From UBA493 sp035655435 (lineage in GTDB: Archaea > Iainarchaeota > Iainarchaeia > Iainarchaeales > Iainarchaeaceae), in assembly GCA_035655435.1 (NCBI GenBank), contig DASRUN010000073.1, positions 1-40,638 on the forward strand: 40,638 nucleotides of DNA. The letters are read 5' to 3'. Position numbers and translations under genes: made by a program. Under the pieces are notes generated by a model that was not told the origin of the DNA, searched no databases, and saw nothing but the letters and a program-made list of their open reading frames with translations. This document shows positions 24,693 through 31,153 of this stretch, in pieces (within the stretch, counting starts at the first letter, position 1; every line of letters starts with the position of its first letter).

Positions 24693-25982
24693 ATGGCAAC
24701 ACTAACAAGGGATGGCATTCTGGAAATATTGCTGGACTGGAACAACTGGGGCAAAGAGACAGACACAGGCATAGAAAGGGCAGATTACTTAAATGACTTT
24801 GAAAGGAAAATAGGCAGTGGTGAAATTGTTGTCCTTCAAGGAGTAAGAAGGTCGGGCAAATCGACTATTGCCAGGCAATTTGTTGAAAGGCTTGGAAACC
24901 CCCAATCAACGCTAATAATTAACTTTGAGGATATAAGGCTGTCAAAAATTACTGCTGCGGAACTGAACAGGATTTTTGATGTTTATCTTTCAGAATTCCA
25001 ACCGAAAGAAAAGCCATTGGTTGTGCTTGATGAGATACAGGTTGTTAAAGGCTGGGAAAGGTTTGTAAGGTTTCTGCATGAAAAAAATTCTGCGAAAATA
25101 GCAATTACTGGTTCATCGTCAAAGCTGCTTTCGGGCGAATATGCTACACTAATAACAGGCAGGCACATAAACACAACTGTTTATCCCTTAAGCTTTGGGG
25201 AATTCCTGCAATTCAACAAAGTAGAAACCCAGAACAAAGCGGAAGTCATTAGTAAAAGGCTCCTGATTTCCAAAAAATTAAGGGAATATCTTGAGTTTGG
25301 CGGCTTCCCAAAGCCGACAATCCTTGAAGATGCAACCCTCAAAAAGGAGCTTCTCAGAACATATTATGAAGATATTGTCCAGAAAGACATCCAAAAGAGG
25401 TATTCAATAAAAGAAGGCGGAAAACTTGACGAGTTAGGTCAGTATTATTTGACCAATAATGCTCGCCTGGCAAGTTTCAATAAAATCAGGAAAACTATTG
25501 GTTTGAGCCTTGATTCAGTGCAGAGGTTCTCAAGGTACATGGAAGAGGCATACCTGATATTTTTTGCGCCAATTTTCTCATACTCAAAGAAAGCGCAGAT
25601 TGTAAACCCGAAGAAAGTTTTCCCCATAGACACAGGCCTGAGAAACTCTGTATCATTTCGCTTCTCAAAAGACTTTGGATGGAACGCAGAGAATGCTGCC
25701 TTCCTCCATCTGAAGAGGCTTGGCTATGATATATACTACTATGCCGACCAGAAAACAGAATGCGACTTCATTGCAAAAAAGCAGGACAAAAAAATTGCAA
25801 TACAGGTCGCATGGAACCTTGACAATGAGCAGAATGAAATTAAAGGCCTGCTGAATGCCATGGAAGCAATTAAGGCAAAAGAAGGCATTATACTTACAGA
25901 AGAAATCGAGGAGGACAGGAAAATAAAGGGTCGCAGAATAAGAATTAAGCCGCTTTGGAAATGGATGCTGGAAAAAAACTGA
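24693..25982 (+). CDS. AAA-type ATPase with DUF4143 domain
   Basis: 429 residues from the ATG at 24693. The Walker A is LQGVRRSGKSTIARQF, the Walker B LVVLDEIQVVKGW, sensor-1 TGSSSKLL, and the arginine region ITGRHINTTVYPLSFGEF. The C-terminal half (GLRNS and the restriction-endonuclease-like CDFIAKKQDKKIAIQV) matches DUF4143. Such ATPases are abundant, patchily distributed and often found in mobile regions of archaeal genomes; their function is unproven. Codon use (more AAG, AGG, CTG) differs from flanking genes. The gene ends directly before a second copy of the gatD 3' end. Confidence 0.88.
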   Translation: MATLTRDGILEILLDWNNWGKETDTGIERADYLNDFERKIGSGEIVVLQGVRRSGKSTIARQFVERLGNPQSTLIINFEDIRLSKITAAELNRIFDVYLSEFQPKEKPLVVLDEIQVVKGWERFVRFLHEKNSAKIAITGSSSKLLSGEYATLITGRHINTTVYPLSFGEFLQFNKVETQNKAEVISKRLLISKKLREYLEFGGFPKPTILEDATLKKELLRTYYEDIVQKDIQKRYSIKEGGKLDELGQYYLTNNARLASFNKIRKTIGLSLDSVQRFSRYMEEAYLIFFAPIFSYSKKAQIVNPKKVFPIDTGLRNSVSFRFSKDFGWNAENAAFLHLKRLGYDIYYYADQKTECDFIAKKQDKKIAIQVAWNLDNEQNEIKGLLNAMEAIKAKEGIILTEEIEEDRKIKGRRIRIKPLWKWMLEKN

Positions 25983-25983
25983 A

Positions 25984-26112
25984 AAAACCGCTTTTGTGAA
26001 GCTTTCATGGCTGCTTGGAAACTACAAACCAAAAGAGGCAAAGGAACTTATTGGAAAGAATTTGCGCGGGGAAATAAGTCCGGCAACGAAATATGAGAAA
26101 GAAATTATTTGA
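25984..26112 (+). pseudogene. displaced second copy of the gatD 3' end
   Basis: The 126 nt at 25987-26112 align without gaps to the last 42 codons of gatD (24286-24411), with 21 nucleotide differences by my count (about 83% identity) and 35 of 41 amino acids identical. Eleven of the 17 changed codons are synonymous. The longest exact match is 29 nt, starting at the Leu-Gly-Asn-Tyr codons. It has no start codon of its own in a sensible place. It begins 1 nt after the stop codon of the ATPase gene, in a different frame. The rest of the spacer up to 26249 holds nothing I recognise. Confidence 0.9.
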
Positions 26113-26249
26113 AAAGATGGTTTTGCATTAAAAAAACCCATTTTTTAAAATAAAAAATCCGGAATTGCCCACCTACTTTTACGCGGAACAGAAAAGACTA
26201 TAATTATTTCGTTAATTGACGTATTAGTATAAGAATAAATTATTATAAA

Positions 26250-26283
26250 TAGCCTGCTACACTATATATAGTTCGGCAGGCTA
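26250..26283. promoter_or_regulatory. TATA box enclosed by an inverted repeat, TumE/TumA-like module
   Basis: TAGCCTGC (26250-26257) and GCAGGCTA (26276-26283) are a perfect 8-bp inverted repeat whose 18-nt interior contains the palindromic CTATATATAG (26262-26271). That is the TATA element for the ATG at 26295. A dimer bound to the arms would cover the promoter. Confidence 0.65.
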
Positions 26284-26294
26284 AGGTGTTTTTT

Positions 26295-26579
26295 ATGGCC
26301 GGCCTAATACTAAAGGAAAGGAAACAACTTGGAGAGGATTCATTTGTCGAGTTCAAAATTTATGAAATCCCAAAAAGCCCGCATTTTCCTGACAGAGTGA
26401 AATATTCAATGAGTTTTGTCAGGAACGGAACCTGCGTTTTGAGGTATGACAATGAAAGGGGAAAAGGACACCACAAACATTTCAAGGAAAAGGAATCAAA
26501 AGTTGAATTCAGTTCAATCGGAAATCTCATGAAGCAATTTTTAGTGGAAGTGAAAAATTTACGGGAGGCGGAAAAATGA
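26295..26579 (+). CDS. TumE (DUF6516)-like putative toxin
   Basis: 94 residues from the ATG at 26295. The pattern of short strands, FVEFKIYEIPKSPHFPDRVKYSMSFV followed by VLRYDNERGKGHHKHF, matches the DUF6516/TumE family, where the R-Y-D-N...GKGHHKH part is characteristic. Members pair with an HTH antitoxin encoded directly downstream, as here (4-nt ATGA overlap at 26576). The mode of toxicity is not known to me. Named from family recognition rather than any search. Confidence 0.65.
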   Translation: MAGLILKERKQLGEDSFVEFKIYEIPKSPHFPDRVKYSMSFVRNGTCVLRYDNERGKGHHKHFKEKESKVEFSSIGNLMKQFLVEVKNLREAEK

Positions 26580-26941
26580 AAACTAGGGAAATAACCATAT
26601 TAGTGGAGAGCCTGGAACAAAGCGGGAAGAGATTTGTTGAAAAGTACGAGAAAATAAAGGGCGGGAAAAAAATTAAAGAGGAGGAAATACTCTCCTTTGA
26701 GGACATTGACACATTGAGAAAGGTTATCACAAAGGAAAGATTAAGGCTCCTTAGACTCATCAGGACAAAAAAGCCGAAAACAATTTACGCGCTCTCAAAA
26801 ATTGCGGAAAGACCATATCCAAACGTATTCAATGATGTAAAAAAGCTCGGGGAACTCGGTCTCATAGAACTGGGCCGCGAAAAACACGCCACCGAACCAA
26901 CGGCAAAATACGACAGCCTCAAAATTGCAATACAATTATGA
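26576..26941 (+). CDS. HTH antitoxin/regulator, TumA-like (HVO_A0114 family)
   Basis: 121 residues. The winged-helix part is at about residues 60-105: RLRLLRLIRTKKPKTIYAL, then AERPYPNVFNDVKKLGELGLIEL, typical of the HVO_A0114-type putative DNA-binding proteins. It overlaps the toxin gene by 4 nt. The toxin-first order and the operator around the TATA box fit an autoregulated toxin-antitoxin pair. It could also act as a plain transcription factor. Confidence 0.7.
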   Translation: MKTREITILVESLEQSGKRFVEKYEKIKGGKKIKEEEILSFEDIDTLRKVITKERLRLLRLIRTKKPKTIYALSKIAERPYPNVFNDVKKLGELGLIELGREKHATEPTAKYDSLKIAIQL

Positions 26942-27001
26942 TTAAATCCGCTCAGAAAATGACACCCTCAAACAAATGCGGGAAAAAAATATTTGAAATA
27001 A

Positions 27002-28090
27002 TTATTCCTGCTGAGTTACTTCTCCCGCATAACTTGTTTTCATTGCTTTTCTAAAGTCTTCTATGTTTGAACAAATTCCGTTTCCAATTAACCAGCGCAC
27101 TTTCACATCAACCGCGACATCAGTATGATCGTAGCATGGAATTGCTCCGGCTTTGACTGCTTCGAAACCGGTTTCATAATGTGAAGAGATTGCATTTCCG
27201 CCGGTGAATTTTGTTGTTATAAATAACGGAGTCATGTACTCCTCCGCAATTTGTTTTATCACAGGAAGTAAATTGTACTGCCCTTCATTGCATACATTTC
27301 CTTCACCCAAAGATTTGAGAATCATCGCGGAAATACCGCCATTTGTTATAAAACCAAGAATAAGATTTGGATCCAAACCCGGAGAAAGTTCAAAACTAAT
27401 TACCCCGCGACCGAATTTCGGGGCTATTGCGGTTCCTGTTGCATTTGATTTTTTCTTGAGAAGCTTTGTGTCCAGAGTTACACCCATTGCATCAATATCA
27501 CCAATATCAGAAAATGCAGGTGAGTGAAATGCATCAAAATCTTTCTCGCTTCTTTTCAATGCCCTTGAACCCAACAGAACCCTATTCCAGAAATTTATCA
27601 TAACTTCAGCAACTTGTTCCTCAGTTGCTTTTTCGAGAACCCTGAAAAGATTTTCAAGATTGAAACGCCCATCACCACCTTCCTGATATATGGGCGATTG
27701 GGAGCCGGTTATGCAAACAGGAATTTTTAACCATGTTTTCTCAGAGTCTTTTCCATTGAGAGCAAATGCAAGAGCCGCAGCAGTGTATGACATTGTATCA
27801 GTACCGTGTGCAATTCCAACGCCGTCAAATTTTTCATCGTCCTGAGCCTTCTTGATTCTGAAAATAAGCTTTTCCCAATCATTCGGAGTCATGTTCGTGC
27901 TGTCTTTTGTTGTTATAACCTCAAAAGTTACATCAAGTCTACCAAGGAATTTTTCTATTATAGGTTTGCACGCATTTTCAAAAACTTTTGAATCTTTTGG
28001 AGGAACCAAAATTAGTTCACTGCCTCTTTTTTCAACAGTCTGCCCGATAGTCCCTCCGTTGTAGAGAAATAAAATTTTTCTTTTAGTCAC
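27002..28090 (-). CDS. asparaginase-family protein (third paralogue)
   Basis: 362 residues. The catalytic threonines are in LYNGGTIGQTV and AHGTDTMSYTAA, with TTKDSTNMTPNDW for substrate binding, so an L-asparaginase/glutaminase activity is expected. It is clearly distinct from the other two family members in the window (Tyr in YNGGT, and a different C-terminal half). The start is GTG at 28088-28090, with AGGGGG 7 nt upstream and TTTTATAAG at 28127-28135 as TATA. It is divergent from an Lrp/AsnC regulator, which may control it. Confidence 0.85.
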   Translation of the reverse strand: MTKRKILFLYNGGTIGQTVEKRGSELILVPPKDSKVFENACKPIIEKFLGRLDVTFEVITTKDSTNMTPNDWEKLIFRIKKAQDDEKFDGVGIAHGTDTMSYTAAALAFALNGKDSEKTWLKIPVCITGSQSPIYQEGGDGRFNLENLFRVLEKATEEQVAEVMINFWNRVLLGSRALKRSEKDFDAFHSPAFSDIGDIDAMGVTLDTKLLKKKSNATGTAIAPKFGRGVISFELSPGLDPNLILGFITNGGISAMILKSLGEGNVCNEGQYNLLPVIKQIAEEYMTPLFITTKFTGGNAISSHYETGFEAVKAGAIPCYDHTDVAVDVKVRWLIGNGICSNIEDFRKAMKTSYAGEVTQQE

Positions 28091-28176
28091 AGAAAAACCC
28101 CCTAGTTTTTCGAAAATCGCTCAAAACTTATAAAATGAAATCTATTACCATTACACATGGATTTTATAAAAATTTA

Positions 28177-28193
28177 TACCAAAAAAACTGGTA
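28177..28193. promoter_or_regulatory. inverted repeat in the asparaginase-lrp spacer
   Basis: TACCA and TGGTA are separated by 7 nt (28177-28181, 28189-28193). The 7-nt gap equals that of the lrp operator at 28262-28284, and the half-sites share an ACCA core in opposite order. It is a possible second binding site between the divergent promoters. Confidence 0.35.
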
Positions 28194-28261
28194 AAAAATA
28201 CAAAAAACTGAATCAAAAAGACCTAAAATGGAATAATTTTCCATATTTTCAAAACCCTTAA

Positions 28262-28284
28262 ATATTGGTTCTATACACCAATAT
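28262..28284. promoter_or_regulatory. palindromic operator of the lrp gene
   Basis: ATATTGGT (28262-28269) and ACCAATAT (28277-28284) form a perfect 8-bp inverted repeat with a 7-nt spacer, lying between the TATA element CTTAAATAT (28257-28265) and the ATG at 28289. This is a good autoregulatory site for the Lrp-type protein encoded here. Confidence 0.6.
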
Positions 28285-28288
28285 ATGC

Positions 28289-28735
28289 ATGTTTAAGCTG
28301 GATGAGAAAGATAGAGAAATCATAAACGAAATGATAAGAAACAGCAGGCAAACCGTTGGACAACTAAGCAGGAAGATTGGACTGCCACCCACAACAATTC
28401 ACAATAGAATAAAGAAAATGGAGAAGAACGGATTGATACTAAATTACACTGTTAATCTTGATTACAAAAAACTCGGAAGGCCAATTCTTGCTTACATTGG
28501 AATCGGCGTAAATTATAATGTCGAAGGAAAAAAAGTCAGTCAAAAAGATGTTGCAATACAAATAAAAAAACTTGACGGAGTTAGAGAAGTAACAATCCTT
28601 GCGGGAGGAATGGACATTATAGTGAAAGCGCTTGCAGTTGATGTGGAAGATTTGAACAATTTAGTTACGGAAAAATTAAGGAACATTGATGGAGTAGATA
28701 AAACACAAACTATGATTGCGCTGCAGCAAGTTTAA
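28289..28735 (+). CDS. Lrp/AsnC-family transcription regulator
   Basis: 148 residues from the ATG at 28289, which fits the family N-terminus (LDEKDREIINEMIRNSR) and a TATA box 26 nt upstream. The helix-turn-helix is at about 18-45 (TVGQLSRKIGLPPTTIHNRIKKM) and the RAM ligand-binding domain follows (AYIGIGVNY, DGVREVTILAGGMDIIVKALA). Lrp proteins respond to amino acids. The divergent asparaginase suggests asparagine or aspartate as a possible effector, which is inference only. Confidence 0.9.
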   Translation: MFKLDEKDREIINEMIRNSRQTVGQLSRKIGLPPTTIHNRIKKMEKNGLILNYTVNLDYKKLGRPILAYIGIGVNYNVEGKKVSQKDVAIQIKKLDGVREVTILAGGMDIIVKALAVDVEDLNNLVTEKLRNIDGVDKTQTMIALQQV

Positions 28736-28740
28736 CAAAA

Positions 28741-29181
28741 TTATTTTTTTTTCCAAAATGTCTTCTGTGCCTCTAGTTGAACATTCCATGTAATGTGCAC
28801 TAAAACATCTGTATTTAATTTTATAGAGGTAGGACGGTTAAGGAAAAGTAATGCATGAAATTTCCCATAATCGTGTGAAGTCCGCCTGCTACCTCTAATC
28901 ACATCAAGATGCTGAGCCCTTGCTATTCCCACTAATTCACCAATATCGGCAGCCGAAAAATCTGATTGTTTATGCCCAAGTTTTTTCAGAACTCTAGTTA
29001 CAATACCTTTACAGCGCTCTTCCTGAGCTGGATCAAGCTTTTTTTCGGGTTGCATTCTGCTAGTATATTCACGCTTCTTTGCATCGGATTCCCGTGTAGC
29101 CTGTTGTCTGACAGCCTTAGCCGTCTTCTTTTGTTTTTCCCGAAGTTTTTGTGTAGCACTCGAAAATCTTTTTGTTACCAT
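28741..29181 (-). CDS. basic protein of unknown function
   Basis: 146 residues. The first 50 are very rich in Lys/Arg and Gln and probably form a charged helix. The C-terminal 90 residues include a helical segment (CKGIVTRVLKKLGHKQSDF) and a beta-rich end. The ATG at 29179-29181 has TTTAAAT-like TATA about 25 nt upstream on the minus strand (near 29203-29211). No family recognised. The 243-bp spacer to the right (29182-29424) holds this promoter and that of vapB; I see nothing else in it. Confidence 0.5.
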   Translation of the reverse strand: MVTKRFSSATQKLREKQKKTAKAVRQQATRESDAKKREYTSRMQPEKKLDPAQEERCKGIVTRVLKKLGHKQSDFSAADIGELVGIARAQHLDVIRGSRRTSHDYGKFHALLFLNRPTSIKLNTDVLVHITWNVQLEAQKTFWKKK

Positions 29182-29399
29182 GAGAAAGTATATGAGTAGG
29201 ACATATTTAAATTTTGTTGGAATTTCTAAATTTTATATATAATCCATAGATCTCACTATTTACTACGCCGTCCAATTACAAGGAAAATGCCGGACTCACT
29301 ATTGTGTGATGGAATCGAAAAATCCTTTAATAGCGTCCGCACATATTTATAATACAGGAAAAGCATGTAAGGCATAGCCACACCACCCAAAATTAATAT

Positions 29400-29413
29400 A
29401 TACATGCATGTAT
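29400..29413. promoter_or_regulatory. palindromic operator of the second vapBC module
   Basis: ATACATGCATGTAT is a perfect 14-bp palindrome placed between the TATA-like AATTAATATA (29391-29400) and the ATG at 29425, as expected for antitoxin autorepression. Confidence 0.55.
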
Positions 29414-29424
29414 GCATATATTGT

Positions 29425-29646
29425 ATGACCAAGGTCATTTCCGTTTCAGATGAAGCCTATGAAAGGCTGAGCAGGATAAAGGGAAGGGACTCCTTTACCG
29501 GAACCATAATGAGGCTCACTAAACCAAGGAAAAAAAACCTTCTCGACGTGGTGAAGTCATGGGAACCCGATGAGGAACTCGCAAGAAACATTGAGGAAGC
29601 AGGAAGGCGGCTTCGGAAGGCAAAGCTAAGGAGATTTGATTTGTAA
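29425..29646 (+). CDS. vapB: VapB-like antitoxin (ribbon-helix type, UPF0330/DUF217-like)
   Basis: 73 residues from the ATG at 29425. The N-terminus TKVISVSDEAYERLSRIKG has the pattern of archaeal VapB antitoxins of the DUF217 type (S..D.AY..L...K), followed by a short toxin-binding C-terminal part rich in charge. The TAA overlaps the ATG of the PIN toxin (TAATG). A palindrome lies between TATA and start. Confidence 0.82.
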   Translation: MTKVISVSDEAYERLSRIKGRDSFTGTIMRLTKPRKKNLLDVVKSWEPDEELARNIEEAGRRLRKAKLRRFDL

Positions 29647-30038
29647 TGGTTTGCCTGGACACCGATATTCTGGTCGGCATGACAAGAAAAGACAAGGATG
29701 CTGTGGCTGCCCTGGAAAAACTTGTGAAAAACAACAGCCCAATCTCAACGACACCTATTTCCCTCACAGAACTTTATGTTGGCGCATACAAATCAGGAAA
29801 CGAGGCAAAAATGAGGAAGGTGGAAGAAATAGAGGAGAACGTACTTATGCTGGAATATGATTTCAACGCAGCAAAGGAAGCAGGAAGAATAACCAACGAA
29901 CTCAACAAAACTGGAAGCAAAATAGGTGAGTTCGACACACTAATCGGCGCGATAGTATTGCGGCATGGGGAAACCCTCATAACAAGGAACACAAAACATT
30001 TCTCCAAAATCAGGGGCCTCAAAGTCGAAAAATGGTAA
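29646..30038 (+). CDS. vapC: PIN-domain ribonuclease toxin (VapC)
   Basis: 130 residues. All PIN acids are visible: VCLDTDILVGM, SLTELYVGAY, GEFDTLIGAIVL and the terminal RNTKHFSKIRGLKVEKW block that is very typical of VapC. It is coupled to the antitoxin by a 1-nt overlap. An RNase acting on a specific tRNA or rRNA site is expected from the family. Confidence 0.92.
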   Translation: MVCLDTDILVGMTRKDKDAVAALEKLVKNNSPISTTPISLTELYVGAYKSGNEAKMRKVEEIEENVLMLEYDFNAAKEAGRITNELNKTGSKIGEFDTLIGAIVLRHGETLITRNTKHFSKIRGLKVEKW

Positions 30039-30079
30039 ATATTAAATAATCCATATGTCTCACTAATTTGTTTGTGAAG

Positions 30080-30265
30080 ATGAAAGATTCTAAAGTTGAA
30101 AGAATTCGCAAAGCTTTGAGGGATGCGCCTCACGGATTGTGGATTAGGGAAATTTCCCGCAAAACAGGATTGGATAAAAGTACAATTTCCCGCTACTTGA
30201 TTGCAATGCACGAAGAAATAGAATTCGAATTCTTGGGAAGAAATAAAGTGTATAGAATAAAATAG
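30080..30265 (+). CDS. small winged-helix DNA-binding protein
   Basis: 61 residues from the ATG at 30080; TTG at 30068 or GTG at 30074 are possible starts closer to the TATA-like TAAATAAT. The whole protein is one winged HTH: LRDAPHGLWIREISRKTGLDKSTISRYL supplies the helices and FEFLGRNKVYRIK the wing. It sits between a VapBC module and a nucleotidyltransferase pair and may regulate one of them. Target unknown. Confidence 0.7.
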   Translation: MKDSKVERIRKALRDAPHGLWIREISRKTGLDKSTISRYLIAMHEEIEFEFLGRNKVYRIK

Positions 30266-30325
30266 AAACCGCACCGGCACTCAACCCTAAAAACCCTTAA
30301 ATTATCCTCGCAACCAATTGCTTTT

Positions 30326-30925
30326 ATGGAAATGGAATTTTCGGAGAACGAAATAATTTTCAACAGGGAACTGTCTCAATTGGATGAACTTGTCCTCAAA
30401 TTCGTGAAAATACTTGATGAACTCAAAGTAGATTATGTGATAATTTCCGGTTACATTGCAATCCTTTTCGGGAGAAGCAGGAACACGGAAGATGTTGACT
30501 TGTTCATAGAGGAAATGCATTTCAAAAAATTTACTGAAATGTGGAAAGCGCTTGAAAGGAACGGGTTTGAATGCATAAACGCGGAAAACCCGGAAAGTGC
30601 CTATAATGAATACCTCAAGGAAAAACTCGCCATAAGATTTGCGGAAAAAGGAAAATTCATACCGAACTTTGAACTCAAGTTTCCGAAAACAGACATGAGC
30701 CAATATTCACTCCGAAACAAGATAACCGTTAAGCTAAACGGCGAAAATCTCCTTACCTCAAAAATAGAGCCACAAATAGCATACAAGCTTTACATGGGCT
30801 CTGACAAGGACATTGAGGATGCGGCACACCTTTGGGAAACATTTAAAGGGAAAATCAACCCAATAATATTCAATAAATTCACAAAAAAACTAGGCGTGGA
30901 AAACAAGGTGAAACTGCTTGACTAA
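30326..30925 (+). CDS. nucleotidyltransferase-fold protein (AbiEii/MNT-like)
   Basis: 199 residues. VDYVIISGYIAILFGRSRNTEDVDLFIEE holds the nucleotidyltransferase pattern (G-x6-GR-x-R-x-T-x-DxDL) with two catalytic acids. Later KIEPQIAYKLYMGSDKDIEDAAHL matches the K..Y.L....KD..DA..L block of AbiEii-like proteins. The TATA box at about 30293-30302 fits a leaderless start at 30326. It overlaps a 55-aa gene by 8 nt, and the two resemble a toxin-antitoxin or abortive-infection pair. Confidence 0.72.
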   Translation: MEMEFSENEIIFNRELSQLDELVLKFVKILDELKVDYVIISGYIAILFGRSRNTEDVDLFIEEMHFKKFTEMWKALERNGFECINAENPESAYNEYLKEKLAIRFAEKGKFIPNFELKFPKTDMSQYSLRNKITVKLNGENLLTSKIEPQIAYKLYMGSDKDIEDAAHLWETFKGKINPIIFNKFTKKLGVENKVKLLD

Positions 30926-31085
30926 AAAGGACGAAGTTCCAAATATAGACCTCAAAGAGCTTGATGAGGAAATAGAGTCAAACAGAAAACAAAGGTTGGA
31001 GTTTGTGAAGCAATACGCAAAATGGCTCAAAAAAACACCCAACAAAAAGTGGAGCAAACAGCAGAACACGCTGATCAACAAATAG
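30918..31085 (+). CDS. 55-aa partner of the nucleotidyltransferase-fold gene
   Basis: TTG start at 30918, inside the last codons of the upstream gene, and TAG at 31083-31085. The product begins TKKDEVPNIDLKELDEEIES and contains FVKQYAKWLKKTPNKKWSKQQ near the end. I recognise the YAxWxKKTPNxxWSxQQ string as recurring in short archaeal proteins next to nucleotidyltransferase genes, so I believe it is real and the second half of that module. Reading the gatE frame upstream of 31154 as protein would conflict with it. Confidence 0.6.
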   Translation: MTKKDEVPNIDLKELDEEIESNRKQRLEFVKQYAKWLKKTPNKKWSKQQNTLINK

Positions 31086-31153
31086 CCCATTTAAGACGAG
31101 AGTGGCGTTTTAAAACTCTTTTTTCCCAGTTTATTAGTAATTTCCAAAAAAAA

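Noticed and set aside
29256..29438. Minus-strand 60-codon frame in the spacer before vapB
   Set aside because: It overlaps the vapB start and the palindromic operator and has no coding resemblance or promoter of its own.
31022..31153. N-terminal extension of gatE by 44 codons
   Set aside because: The extension has no GatE similarity, spans the TATA-like TTTTAAAA at 31108-31115 and overlaps the 55-aa gene; homologous sequence begins near 31154.
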